Shown here in pieces: positions 53,183 to 63,612 of a stretch of 64,000 nucleotides of DNA. The notes beneath the pieces are model-generated. The model had not been told where the DNA came from and did not search any database. It saw only the letters and a list, made by a program, of their open reading frames with translations. This stretch comes from Didymella arachidicola (Eukaryota; Ascomycota; Dothideomycetes; Pleosporales; Didymellaceae), in assembly GCA_016630955.3 (NCBI GenBank), contig CM050002.1, positions 868,001-932,000 on the forward strand, written 5' to 3'. The position numbers and the translations under genes were made by a program. Positions within the stretch are counted from its first letter, which is position 1. Every line of letters starts with the position of its first letter.

Positions 53183-55876
53183 CTTTGCATGGCTGAGGGT
53201 TGAGGTATGTGTATACCCCGTCGCCACGCAACATTGTTTGCTGACGCATGCAGTCGTCATGCCGCCGCGTACCTCTCGCGGCGCATCCGCAGTCCCCGCA
53301 ACCCATCTCTTTCACATCTACTCGCATTTCGGCGTTCGCGGTACACGATACAGGTATTGGCAGCAGCGTTCCATGGCGTTAAATATCAATCGCAAGTGCT
53401 GCGCATTGGGAGGCGTTTGTTGCTTTTTGGCGAAAAAGATACACAAAGGGAGGGTAAGAGGGTTTGCATAAGAAGTGGAGACGACAAGCTTGTGTTCAGA
53501 CCGACTGTGGTACCGAGCCCTTAGTGCGTCCGTGATCCATGCCGCAGCGACGCTTTGTTGTCACCAATAGTAACATATTCTTGTATAACCGTTCTTGTGT
53601 AACCTTCGGACCTTGTGATGCTGTCACCAACCAAGACGGCAACTGCGACAAGATGTTGCCCCATGACTCATCATACCGCTTACCACAACATTTGCAACGT
53701 CACGTTCTCGTTGCTGCCTATCATAGTTCGGCGGCTTCACTTAAACTCAACCTACCAGAATCTGAGCAACACGTCAAAAAATACGATGAGCCTGGAACCC
53801 AAATTTCCGAAGCAGGCTTCAGATGTCACTAAACTTCTGACCCGCAACCGCAAACTATCAACAGATGTTGGAGAGCTGGAGAAGGTTGCAGCCGATCTAC
53901 GAGCAACCGACACTCTACTATGGTATCTGGCGAAAGTAGTGTAGGTGGAGAACGGCGGCAAGGGGTAAGGACCGAAAATGAGAGCAGGCTTACCCTTTGA
54001 TCTGACTAATGAAACCTCGTCCACAACCATGACTGTTGCCATCCGTCTCATAGGATGCTGTAAAGAGTTCGCTACGCATGGCCTAATAATCAAAGACCCC
54101 GAGGGCCCACCTACACTACTTTCGCCGGATACCATAGTAAGCACCGGCAGACAGCACATCAGCTGCATGTGAAGAACGACCAGCTGAAAAAGGAAATCGC
54201 TTCCTCCAGAAGCGGCACTGCTCCTCTTGAAGGCAAGATCAAGGAACGCACAGATCATATTTTCTCGATCTGAGAAGACGTTGTGACTGCAGCAACGCGA
54301 AAAGCCTGCAGGTGCGACCACCAGGTCCTTACAAGAGACAAAGTCCGAACTGCTGAAACGGCGTTTCGACCTCCAGATGCAGGACAAGCGGTCGAACAGT
54401 ATGATCTGCAGGCTACAAAAGGAGAAGACCGGGCTCAACAAACAATTCGATCTGGAATTTTTTTTCGTTGGCATATTCCTCGAGGGTGTCGCTATACTCC
54501 CCTAGAAAAGAGTCGCCTCCCATTGCTTGGTCCAGCATTCGATGAAGATGCGTACGCTTCAAACAATCCTCGAATTGCGATCCTGGAAGCTAGTCAAGGC
54601 TCAATTCGTCCCATGGACATAGCGGCGTGACTGATAGGGCTCCTTTGCAATTGTATCCTGCAAGCTCAGAAAACTTTGAAAGGACTTCATTTGTTTCGGA
54701 AGCAAACTTTGACAGGTGGCCTTCCAACGCCTCCTAGTCAATCTCATAGCCCTCATCGCTGTCGAAAGCAAGCCGTACCTGCGCACGGTAGGCTTGTAAT
54801 CGCATATAAGTCTGGTCTCTGGCTGAGTGGTATCGAGTCTCGTGAGTGTGGAGAAGACGAAGTTCATCATGAGCCAGATTCTCGGAGATAGCACGATAGA
54901 GATTAGTTGAGCAAAGCCCTAATAAGCTTCTTGTTAGTACTGCACGCACCTGTTTCACGTCCGTCTGGAATTGCTGCAGACAACATGCGAGAATATAGTC
55001 CCGCTCCTTGTAGAAGAATGGTTTCTTGATATCTTTCCGTACATAGTCGAATTAGTCCAGTCCAGGCCGCAGATCACTGTAATAGGTCAGGAGAATCTGC
55101 CTGGAACAGCTCGATTAGTATGTTGATTAACTATACAGACTGCTCTTACCATGTGACAATTTCTTGTACGCTAGAAAATTCATCGACGGGTGACTTTTAG
55201 TATGACCAGGGAAGTGAGGTGTAATTCGCAAAAATATGTCGAATATCTTTGAAGGCTTCATGCTATAAGGAGTCCCAACTCTATATTCAAGAACCAAGAA
55301 CAGACTTAAGATTTGAAATGGCACTTACCAGCCTTTAAAAGTAACTTTCAACTATAGACTATAATTGACTGGGCAAACCACGTTGTTCAAGAGAGCCAAG
55401 GTGGTTCTGTCATCTTGTTCGCCCCCGCGCATGATTCTGATGCTATCTAAACAGCAGAGGCCTTTCTTAATACATATACTGCACCTCTGCCCCTTTAATC
55501 GCTTTAGTAGATAGCACTGTGACTGTCAGTATCTCCACAGTCAAACTTAGTGTGTGATATTAAGTCTATAACAAAATAATGAACGCACTGCTAACGCTAG
55601 AAGAAAGAGGCCGTAGAGACGATTAAAAAGAGAAATGCAACTAATTAGGTACACCCTTCTTGTCGTCGCGACACCTTTGACATCTTTCAAGATTGCGAGG
55701 TTTCTTGGCTGTGTGGCAGTAGGCGGATCAGGGTCTGCAGGACGCTTTGCAGCCGGAGTTAGTGTCGGGGGACGAGAAGGCTGCAGCGGACGCCGCCATC
55801 CCCACCTAGAGCTCATCTCAGGTGTTTACGAAAGAAACGTACTATTCGGGCAATGGGAGCACAGGAGCTCAAAAAG
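53183..55876. other. decayed region; remains of a coiled-coil gene, otherwise no gene
   Basis: Between about 53760 and 54510 the plus strand encodes coiled-coil-like stretches in successive different frames: DVTKLLTRNRKLSTDVGELEKV, broken here for length, near 53825-53885; DQLKKEIASS near 54180; RLQKEKTGLNKQFDL near 54410-54450. Stops and frame changes lie between them with no good introns, so this looks like a dead gene. The rest (53183-53750 and 54520-55876) shows nothing supported. Confidence 0.4.
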
Positions 55877-55923
55877 CGACATTGCGACATTGTGACATTG
55901 CGACATTGCGACATAGTGACATA
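55877..55923 (+). repeat. 9-bp minisatellite (GCGACATT unit)
   Basis: About five to six copies of a 9-base unit close to TGCGACATT, some with GTGACAT variants, directly abutting the TA target site of the Tc1 element. Confidence 0.85.
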
Positions 55924-57279
55924 CAGTACTTAGCCAAAAGTCTGTTCGCCCGAAACGCACGGGCCATAACTACCCCACAATCCTCTAGAGCAGCACCTTC
56001 TTTAACACTATAATACTCCATCCAGATGAGGTCTTTTGGCACTGAAATTTCGGGCAATTGTATGCGCGGGGGTGAATTATCAGAGGCGCAGCGAGTCTAT
56101 TGCTTAGCGCAGGTTGAAGCTGGTGTGTCAACGTCTAAAGTTGCAGAAGCACTTTCCTGCACCCAACGCTGCGTGCAGAAAACAGTTGCTCGATGGAAAG
56201 CCACCTCCAGCACCACGTCGCAAGCAAGAACAGGCCGGCCACCTATTTTGACTAGTAGAGATCATCGCCGGCTACGACGTTGTGCTCGCAAAAACCCTCA
56301 AATAGAGTACTCCAAGCTCATGGAGGAAGCCGGCCTACGAGACGTCGGGGCCACCCACCCACTAGTATCACGTCGTACTGTTCAACGCGCCTTAGCCAAT
56401 GAAGGCCTACGCAAGTTCAGAGCAAAGCGTAGACCAAAAATCAGTACGCTTACAGCTAAATCTCGTCTAGCTCTTGCTCATGCGTGGCAGGGGTTCAACT
56501 GGGGCAGGCAAGTCTTTAGGTTTAGCGACGAGTGCAGCGTTGCTCGTGGATCTGGCCATAACACCACATGGGTATGGCGATTACCAGAGGAGAAATGGTC
56601 TCACGAGATGGTGGAGGAGGTGAATACTGCTCGCCAACCTGCTCGTATGGTGTGAGCGTCGATATCGTTGACTCCGGGGGGTCGAGTTTGGCGTAGTCCT
56701 CTAGTGATTATGACTAGGGGCGAGGCAGCTGCACGGCGTGGGTATACGGCTCAAAGCTACCTGTGGGTATTGGAAGAAGGGCTCCTACCCTACTACAGGC
56801 CCGGCGAGTGGTTTATGCAGGATAACGCACCTATCCATACTGCGCGTGCCTGTACGGAATGGTTAGAGATTCACGGGGTTGCCACAGTTGACTGGCCACC
56901 ATATTCTCCAGACCTTAACCCAATTGAACACCTCTGGTGGGCGCTCAAGCAGAAGCTTCATAAGTTTCACCCCGAGTTTGACTATATAAGCGGCTCTCAA
57001 GCTAACTGGGAGGCATTTGAATTGGGTTTGCACGAGGCATGGGCTGCAATACCCGACGCACTTATCCGCCGACTGATTACGTCAATGCCACGACGCCTAG
57101 ACGCTGTAAGACAAGCAAAGGGATATCAGACTCGATATTAAGTATATTGCGATTTATTAATTACTTAAATTGTCTAAATTTGTCTACGTTGTGTGGGGTT
57201 ATTCTACTTCAAAGTTGAGCTCGCAATGTTGGTATAGTGGCTCGTGCGCCCGTGCGAACAGACTTTTGGCACCCGACTG
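55924..57279 (+). mobile_element. Tc1-type transposon (1356 bp) with one nonsense codon
   Basis: Ends begin CAGT as in Tc1 elements and lie between TA dinucleotides (55922-55923 and 57280-57281), the expected target duplication. The inverted repeats of about 50 bp are imperfect; the best block is GCCAAAAGTCTGTTCGC on both ends. One transposase frame fills the inside and is broken by a single TGA. Confidence 0.92.
56026..57141 (+). pseudogene. Tc1-type DDE transposase with premature TGA
   Basis: One frame from 56026 to 57141 (372 codons with stop), broken only by TGA at 56653-56655. The first part holds a helix-turn-helix (SKVAEALSCTQRCVQKTV, about 36-55), a second HTH region, and the first catalytic Asp in FRFSDECSVARG. 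The second part has MQDNAPIHTA (second Asp) and WPPYSPDLNPIEHLWW (Glu), spaced as in DD34E Tc1 enzymes. The TGA stands where relatives have Trp (MVW), so TGG-to-TGA is the simplest reading; this is not the CpA context typical of RIP. The ATG at 56026 may be preceded by other starts. One reversion-size lesion means recent inactivation or a base error. Confidence 0.88.
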
Positions 57280-57281
57280 TA

Positions 57282-57573
57282 TACCGTGCCCGTGCACCTC
57301 GTGGGCCTGTTCAGCTCACGGGCCACCCCACTATCTTTTGCAACTTACAGAATTGAGGTTATTAAGCCACGTACAATAGCTAAATTGATATGATTTTTTG
57401 GTGCTGTGATCTATATACCTATGCGACGATGCCTGCTACTCATATCTTTTTGGTGGAGCAATTTTGCGGCCGCAGCTGTTGTATGTAGCCGGAGATGCTG
57501 GGGAAGGCCTATGAGCCACCCCCTGACTACGCCCAGCAGTACTACAATGCTTCTTCTTTGTTTTTAGTTGCAA
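57282..57573. other. spacer between Tc1 element and pogo remnant
   Basis: About 290 bp with no recognised feature. Confidence 0.5.
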
Positions 57574-58215
57574 CTAACGTGGAGCCTTACGCTTGCCTTG
57601 GGTAGGCAATTGAGTACTTTGCTGAGCGTTGCGAGCTTGTTTTTGACGCTCTCTCTCTGCTTTCCGAGCGTCAATTGCTGCGCGTTCTTCAGCCTTCTCC
57701 TTCTCACGCCTCTCCTTGGCTTCCTCTCTCGCCACACGCTTCTCCTGCTTTTCCTTCTCCTTGAGAAGCCTAGCCTGGTGCTGTAGCTCTTGCCTAGTCT
57801 TCTTTGCTGCCTCTTGTTCTAGGTTGTACTCCTCAATTGCAGCGTCGCGCACATCAGCTTCACGCTTTAAATGAGGACTCCACCACACAGCGCCCCCCTG
57901 CCGATTCAAGGTGTGTGAGTACAGAGGAAGTACTGTCTGCTTTGCCTTCTTCCTCTCCTTATCCTCTATACTTTGCTTGATACCTTGTAGCTCATGTAAA
58001 ATAAGCTTATTTTGAACATGGAGCTAGTGAATCTCCTGTTCTAATGCCCCAGCCTCAGCACTGCGATAATCCTTTACTGCACTTCAAAGCAACGTCTTTG
58101 CCTTTAGCCAGTTAGGCTTAGTAGGTGCAGCAGCAGGTCTTATTTGCTCTAGAGGTGTCCTAATAGGTAAGGGTGTTAGTGTTCTAAAACGCTCAAGGAT
58201 AACGTTGGCGTTAGG
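57574..58215 (-). pseudogene. C-terminal remnant of a pogo-type transposase
   Basis: On the minus strand from about 58215 the frame reads NVILERFRTLTPLPIRTP and, after a TGA and a TAG, LHELQGIKQSIEDKERKKAK, NRQGGAVWWSPHL and a long Glu/Lys/Arg coiled tail ending at 57574. This is the C-terminal linker and tail typical of Fot1/pogo transposases in Dothideomycetes (SPxK motif then charged helix). The DDE core is absent. The upstream boundary coincides with the 3' end of the LINE at 58216, so the LINE probably interrupted it. Confidence 0.7.
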
Positions 58216-58521
58216 GGGATTGGTTGGTTAGTTGGTTGGTATTTATTTTACGTCTGTTGATGAGGATTAAGTCCACCATCTCGCCTCCCGAAGGGCATAT
58301 ACGACGTGCTAAGCTATGGAATTACTGTGCTGTTACACTACCTTAGAAAGCATTTCTTGCCTGCGCAGGTATTACTACTATTTTAGAACTACAGCTCCCT
58401 GTCTAGTTAGGGAGGCTAAGCGATGTATGTACATTAGGGTAATTTCCTTGCATTCTAAGGCATCTATGTGCTAAAAGAGAGAAAGAGGGAGAGAGAGTGT
58501 GTATATGTATTTGGAAGAGGA

Positions 58522-58538
58522 GGGGGGGGGGGGGGGGG
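58522..58538 (+). repeat. poly(G) homopolymer tract
   Basis: Seventeen consecutive G on the plus strand, inside the LINE 3' UTR. The second copy has an interrupted G-rich stretch (about 63900-63940) at the same place. Could form a G-quadruplex. Confidence 0.85.
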
Positions 58539-58612
58539 AATTCGCATCTATTGTGCTGGACCTAGCAGAAGTAAGTGCTGCATTGCTGCTGTCTGTTGCA
58601 GGGCTGCAAAAG

Positions 58613-61600
58613 CTAGCGGGGGCAGATCTTGGTGTAGTACTGTGTGAGTTTGACAAATGCTTCAAAGGCCTCTGGCTCCCTTACTAGTGCTGCAGTGTAC
58701 GCTAGGCCATCCGCCTGGCTGGATGGTGGTATTAGTGGTCGCAGTGGCCATCTGCTAAAGGTCACTCGGGTCTTGCGGCAGAGCGCGAGGTGCTCTGGCG
58801 TCTTGTCGCACCCGCATGAGCAGGTGAGGTTCGCATCCTTGTGGTTGTACTTTCTATGGTACCAGGCGAAATCGCCATGTCTAGTCCGGATAGAAAGCAG
58901 TCTGGCTAGGATAGGTCTTGGCAGATCAAGCTCCTTCGAGCCGCTGTATAGTGCGTAGTCCAAGTCCTAGCTCTTGTACCACTTTAAGAGCTTGGTCTTC
59001 CTGTCAGACCACCAGGTCTGCTGCGTGTGGCGCAGTGTCTTGCGGGCAACTGTCTTAATGCCTAAGAGTGTTGGCAGAGCGGCTTCTCTAGTCAGGGGTG
59101 ATGGATGTTAGGCTTCTAGGTTGGCTAGTTTGTCTGCGGCCTTATTTCCTTTAATGCCTAGGTGTCTAGGGGCCTACCTGATTAAAACGTCGTGGGTCTC
59201 CATGGCACCATGGCACTCCAGGAAGGCCCATTAGGAGGTAGGGGGCGCGTCGCCCCTAAGGCACCATATTACTGAGGTGCTGTCTATGCACAGCCAGATT
59301 CGGCGGGTGCAGAGCTCTAGTTGTCTTATAGTATGCTGGAGGCCTCTCTACGCCCCTACAGCTTTAGCGTTAAAGACGTGTAAGGTAGGGTAGAGTAACC
59401 TGCGTCTAGTGTGCAGCTGATTTCTGTTCTGATACACTGCAAAGCTATAGGTGACTCGCTTTTCTCCTTCCTTAGTATATTGTTCAGAGCCGTCTGAGAA
59501 GATGGTGACGTCTAGTGATGGGAGCTGAGCCCACCATTCTTGGAAAGCCGTGGCTGCCGTCTTCTTGTCTATGCCGAGCGTTGGGTCAGTTCGGCATGCA
59601 GTTGAGTAGTGAGGGGCTGCTAGCGTAGTCCTGGGGATCTCTGGTAGAAGCGACGCTATCTGTTGGACTTTGGTCTTGACTCGCTGGGGCTGTCCAGTTT
59701 TCACGCCCCTGTTTACGATAGGTACTGATGTGCGCCTAGTGAGAGGATGATCTGCGTCTGTGGTGCGCAGGTGGGTTGCAAATCTGAGTTTGGCTTCCTC
59801 TAGTGCTACTGCTGCCGATAGCAGTCCGGCGTCTCGGAAGAGTGCAGCTGCAGGGGTTGTTCTCCACGCTGGTAGGATGCCTCGTGCTGCTATGGCCAAT
59901 GCCTTGTCTATAGCAGATATGTGCCACCCAATATAGGCGCTGACCTCTTGTGGCCTGCCTGGTTTCAGTGTGTGTGGCTGTTTCGTGCGGCCTCTGTACC
60001 AGCATTCAGTTCCGTACAGGAGCGATGGGTACACACAGGCAATAGTAGCCTTGCGAAGGGAGCTGGCTGGTGGTCCATCGGTAGTCCTGGCTAGGCTACG
60101 AATATGATAGGCTATCTTAGCAGCTTTTGCAGTGCGTGTAGCTACGTGTCGTCTAAAGGTGAGTCTGCGGTCGAACCACACGCCTAGCCAACGCAGGGCT
60201 GGCTGGCTGTGCTCTCCACCCGGGAGGATTGGATGGATTGTGAGCTGCTCGTCTACCACACAGGGAGGGGCATAGCTGCTCCGCTGTCTGGTCAGGTGTA
60301 TCATTTCCTGCTTTTCTGGCGCAAAGGTGACCTTGTTGACCTCGCCCCACGCTCTGATCTGCCATAGATCTGATGCCAGGAGCTCGACGTTGTCGTCCAT
60401 TGAGTGCGAGGCCCGGTATAGGCATATATCGTCTGCATATCTAAACCTCCGTTTAGTGTCTATAGAGAGTAGCTCTGCTAGGTACAGTGTGTATAGTACG
60501 GGCGAGAGGGGCGACCCCTGAGGTGTGCCACAGGCAACAGGGTAGCTAGGGGTAGTGACTTGTCCTAGGCGGACTTGGACCCTTTGATCAGTGAGGAAAG
60601 AGTTGATAAAGAGGATGGTCCTTTGTGGCCAGCCCTGTTCAACTATACGATGTAGCAGACGGTTTTTGAGGAGAGCGTCAAAAGCGCCTTGCACATCTAG
60701 GGTGACCATGGTGACATGCTTTCCAAACACCCATGCTGCTTTAGTGTCGTGGGTGAACGCTGCGGTGAGGTCTGCTGCAGAGCGCTTTGGAAGTGCGCCG
60801 CCATGCTGGGAGCTGAGGATCCTGTGTGTCATGGCGGTCCACGCGATTCTTTGAGCTACTGTTCGTTCAAGTCCCTTTCCAATACAGGAGAGGAGTGCTA
60901 TCGGTCTCCATGATCGGGGCGACGTCCGATCTGTCTTCCCTGCCTTTGGTATCATCGCTACCTCTGCGAGCTTCCATTGTGCTGGGAAGTGGTTGAGCTC
61001 AAGGCACCGCTGGAAGATCCTTCGTATAAGCTCTCCGACCTGAGCCCAGCAAGCGCGGAGCAGCCGTACGGTAGAGCGGTCAGTGCCAGGTGAGGTGCTC
61101 GAGACCCCTATTGTGTTTCGTTCAGCTTCCTCTAGTGAGATGTACGTGCTCCACGGGAGAGCGGCCGCAGCCTCCTGATCTGGGCAGCGTCTGAGGTTAT
61201 CGTCTGCTGTGTACCGGTTGAGGACTTCCTCTCTGAGAGCCTCTGCCTTCTCTAGGGGGTCTGATATTGTCCTGTTGTTTACTATAAGAGGAGTTTCCTG
61301 GTTCTCTAGTGTAAGCTTATGCCAGGCGATGATCTTGAACAGGTCCTTGTCGTCCTTGGCGTTGTCGATAACATGCCTCTAGTACTGCCTCTTAGCCTGT
61401 CGGACGGTGGTCTTGAAGGTCTGTCTCTCTTGCTGTAGACTGCTAGAGCAGAGCTGTCTAGCATGCTTGTAGGCCTGGTAGGTAGTCTTGCACTCCTCGG
61501 TCCACTATGGTGCAGCGCGACCTTCCTTGCGGTGGAGTCTGCCTGCTGCCTGTACAGAGTGCCGTACAGTTTCTGTAAGCAGCGTGACGCACTCATCCAG

Positions 61601-62290
61601 CTGAGTTGTGTCTTGTGCCGAGAGCGGGTCCGGGATGCTCTGGGCTCCTATCTCTACTAGCCCAGCGAACTTAGGTAGGCTTGTCTCTGGAACTCTGTAG
61701 TGGTACTGTTCTAGATGCGGAGTGCCTGGCGTGGAGATAGGGACAGAGGTCACTATTGTCTCGTGATCTGACCCGCTATGCATGCTTGCATCTACAGCAG
61801 ACTCGGCAAATGGGATGTTAGAGAAGGTGAGGTCAAGAACATGACCAGCGCAGTGTGTTGGCTGCCCTGGCACACCGATGTAGTCCATAGAGGCGTTGGC
61901 AGCCTATCTAGCTAGTTCCACACCTCTATTAGCTGCAGTGACAGTAGGCTTAAAGGATTCGTGTCTAGCGTTGAAGTCTCCTCCTACAAGGCAGAGTTGG
62001 GGAGGTATAAGATGTGTGACATATTGGATAACGTGTGGGGTGTGTGGCTGTCTGTAGCAGTTAAGTATGGCAACTCCATTCACTACAGCCCACAGCATGT
62101 CTAGGTGATTCAGGCTCTCTCCAGCCTGGCACCGTAGGTGGCATCCTTTGCGGATGTAGGTTATCACCCTAGGACGGGCTGAGCCTAGTGTGTTAGGGCT
62201 GTCCCAGGTACTAATAGGTGCTATATGTCTGAAACTAGGGTGGGTGGAGGTTCTTGAGTTGGCACATGTGAAGGGCTCTTGAACACACAC
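58613..62290 (-). pseudogene. LINE ORF2: endonuclease, reverse transcriptase, RNase H, with eight stops
   Basis: All segments share one minus-strand frame. Endonuclease: VGGDFNARHE (61970s) and HSGSDHETI (61770s). Reverse transcriptase: WRPIALLSCIGKGLERTV, GTPQGSPLSPVLYTLYL and FRYADDICLY (YADD near 60440). RNase H: FSDGSEQYTKEG near 59490, then a Cys/His-rich C-terminal part (CSCGCDKTPEHLALC). Stops are at 61904-61906, 61505-61507, 61379-61381, 59348-59350, 59231-59233, 59174-59176, 59108-59110 and 58967-58969; the natural stop is at 58613. The 535-codon stretch 59348-60955 over the RT is still open. It cannot make a working enzyme as it stands. The 5' start of ORF2 is not resolved. Confidence 0.88.
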
Positions 62291-62439
62291 AACATCTATG
62301 CTCTTCTAAAAGGCCACTTCTAGTATTGTGATGTGCCAAGGTGAGCACCTGCTAACATTGGCCCAGCATACACGAAGTTGTTTGCTTGCTGGTCTGGGCT
62401 GTTAATGCCTGTTGTAGGCTGTAATGTTATGAGGGTGTT

Positions 62440-63612
62440 CTAGCATGATGATGGCGGATTATCGCTCATGCTGGCGTCTTCCCTCTCCGAGGTGGACGGG
62501 TCAGTGTGGATAGTCGATTGTGGGCGGATGCTGCCGGCAGACAGCTGTCCTACATTGAGGCTTCTCTGGCCTGTGGCGGCCCGCCTTGGTCTCTTTGCTC
62601 TGGTAGTGGAAGAGGAGGATGGATAGGAGTTAGTTGTTGTAGGAAGTGATGCGGAAGCCCTGCTATCTCCTTCTTGCCTCTGGGTGGGAGGCTGGGGAGG
62701 CGCTGTCTCCGATGCCTCTAGAGGAGTAGTCTCAGACTGAAGCGTTGCCTGTCTAAGGGTCTCTTCGACTGTCCTGTAGAGGTGCTGCTGTGCTATCTTG
62801 CCTGCGCGTCGGATAGCCTTCAGCTCGGCTCTTGTAGGCTTGATGCTGTGTCCGTTGACCCGGCGAGGGGCTGCAGGGCAGTTGGCGTGGCTAGCTGGGT
62901 GTGGTCCGTGGCAGTTGGCGCACACGGCTTTGTGGGCGCAGTTGTCCCCGTACGGTCCTTGGTGTCTGTCTGTGCGGTCTCCACAGTGCACGCAGCGCGC
63001 TACCTGGGTGCATCGGGCAGCGTTACAGTAGCCCTGGCAGCCTGGGTTGTGGCGCTGGATGGTAGGGTGCTTGTTGATCACCTTGGAGTACTCGCTGATA
63101 CCAAAAAGGCGGAACGAGCGGACTGGCTCCTTGTAAGAGATGATCCAGGTGGTAAGGCCACGGTGGTTGGCTCCATGTCGTGAGGCCCTGCAGCTGACCG
63201 GCTGCCTGCCTGTTTGCGAGCATACCTCTTCCTCCACTAGCTGGATAGTCGTGGGTAGTTCTGTGCCGTCGAGGGTTCGAAGGGAACTGGGTACTCCCTG
63301 TACTGCGTAGTTGATCCAGCGTTCTAGGACCCTTACCGCGTCTCCGTCTAGTGCTCTCGCTAGAAGTTCCTGGTTTTCTTGGGTTAGAAGCTGGTCCCGG
63401 ATAGACTTATTAGCTGGGGTGATCGCCCAGCCTGTTTTAATTGGTGATGCGGCAGGTATGTCCCTTAGGGTGATTCCTCCTATGCTCTTGCAAACTGCCT
63501 GCCTTACCGCAAATGGTGAGGGTTGTTGCAGTCGCATTGTTGGGTTGGAGATGGCTATGAAGATTCGATCGTCTTCTTTGGGCTTAGCCGACGGACCAGG
63601 CCGGGGTTTAGC
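62440..63612 (-). pseudogene. LINE ORF1 (zinc-knuckle RNA-binding protein), 5'-truncated
   Basis: Open on the minus strand from the element's truncated edge; an internal ATG lies at 63537, but homologous-looking sequence (DDRIFIAISNPT) continues upstream of it to 63612. After an N-terminal domain of about 170 residues, a Cys/His cluster (CNAARCTQVARCVHCGD, CANCHGPHPASHANC) at about 190-250 marks the nucleic-acid-binding knuckles of LINE ORF1 proteins. A basic, Ser/Thr/Pro-rich tail follows and ends at 62440. Apart from the missing N-terminus it has no stop. Confidence 0.8.

Larger units (their letters stand above)
58216..63612 (-). mobile_element. non-LTR retrotransposon (I/Tad-type LINE), 5'-truncated and RIP-damaged
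   Basis: Minus-strand element with ORF1 (zinc-knuckle gag-like, 62440-63537 and upstream), ORF2 (endonuclease, reverse transcriptase, RNase H, about 62290 down to 58613) and a 3' UTR of about 400 bp that ends in short AACC-type repeats at about 58216-58235. The 5' side stops inside the ORF1 frame at 63612, where the 3' end of another copy begins, so this copy is truncated, as is common for LINEs. ORF2 holds eight in-frame stops, all TAA or TAG, in contexts explained by CpA-to-TpA change. A run of 17 G lies in the 3' UTR at 58522-58538. Confidence 0.9.

Noticed and set aside
53752..54474. 240-codon minus-strand frame
   Set aside because: Composition is Ser/Cys/Leu-rich without a domain; it is opposite to the coiled-coil-like plus-strand sequence and best explained as its shadow.
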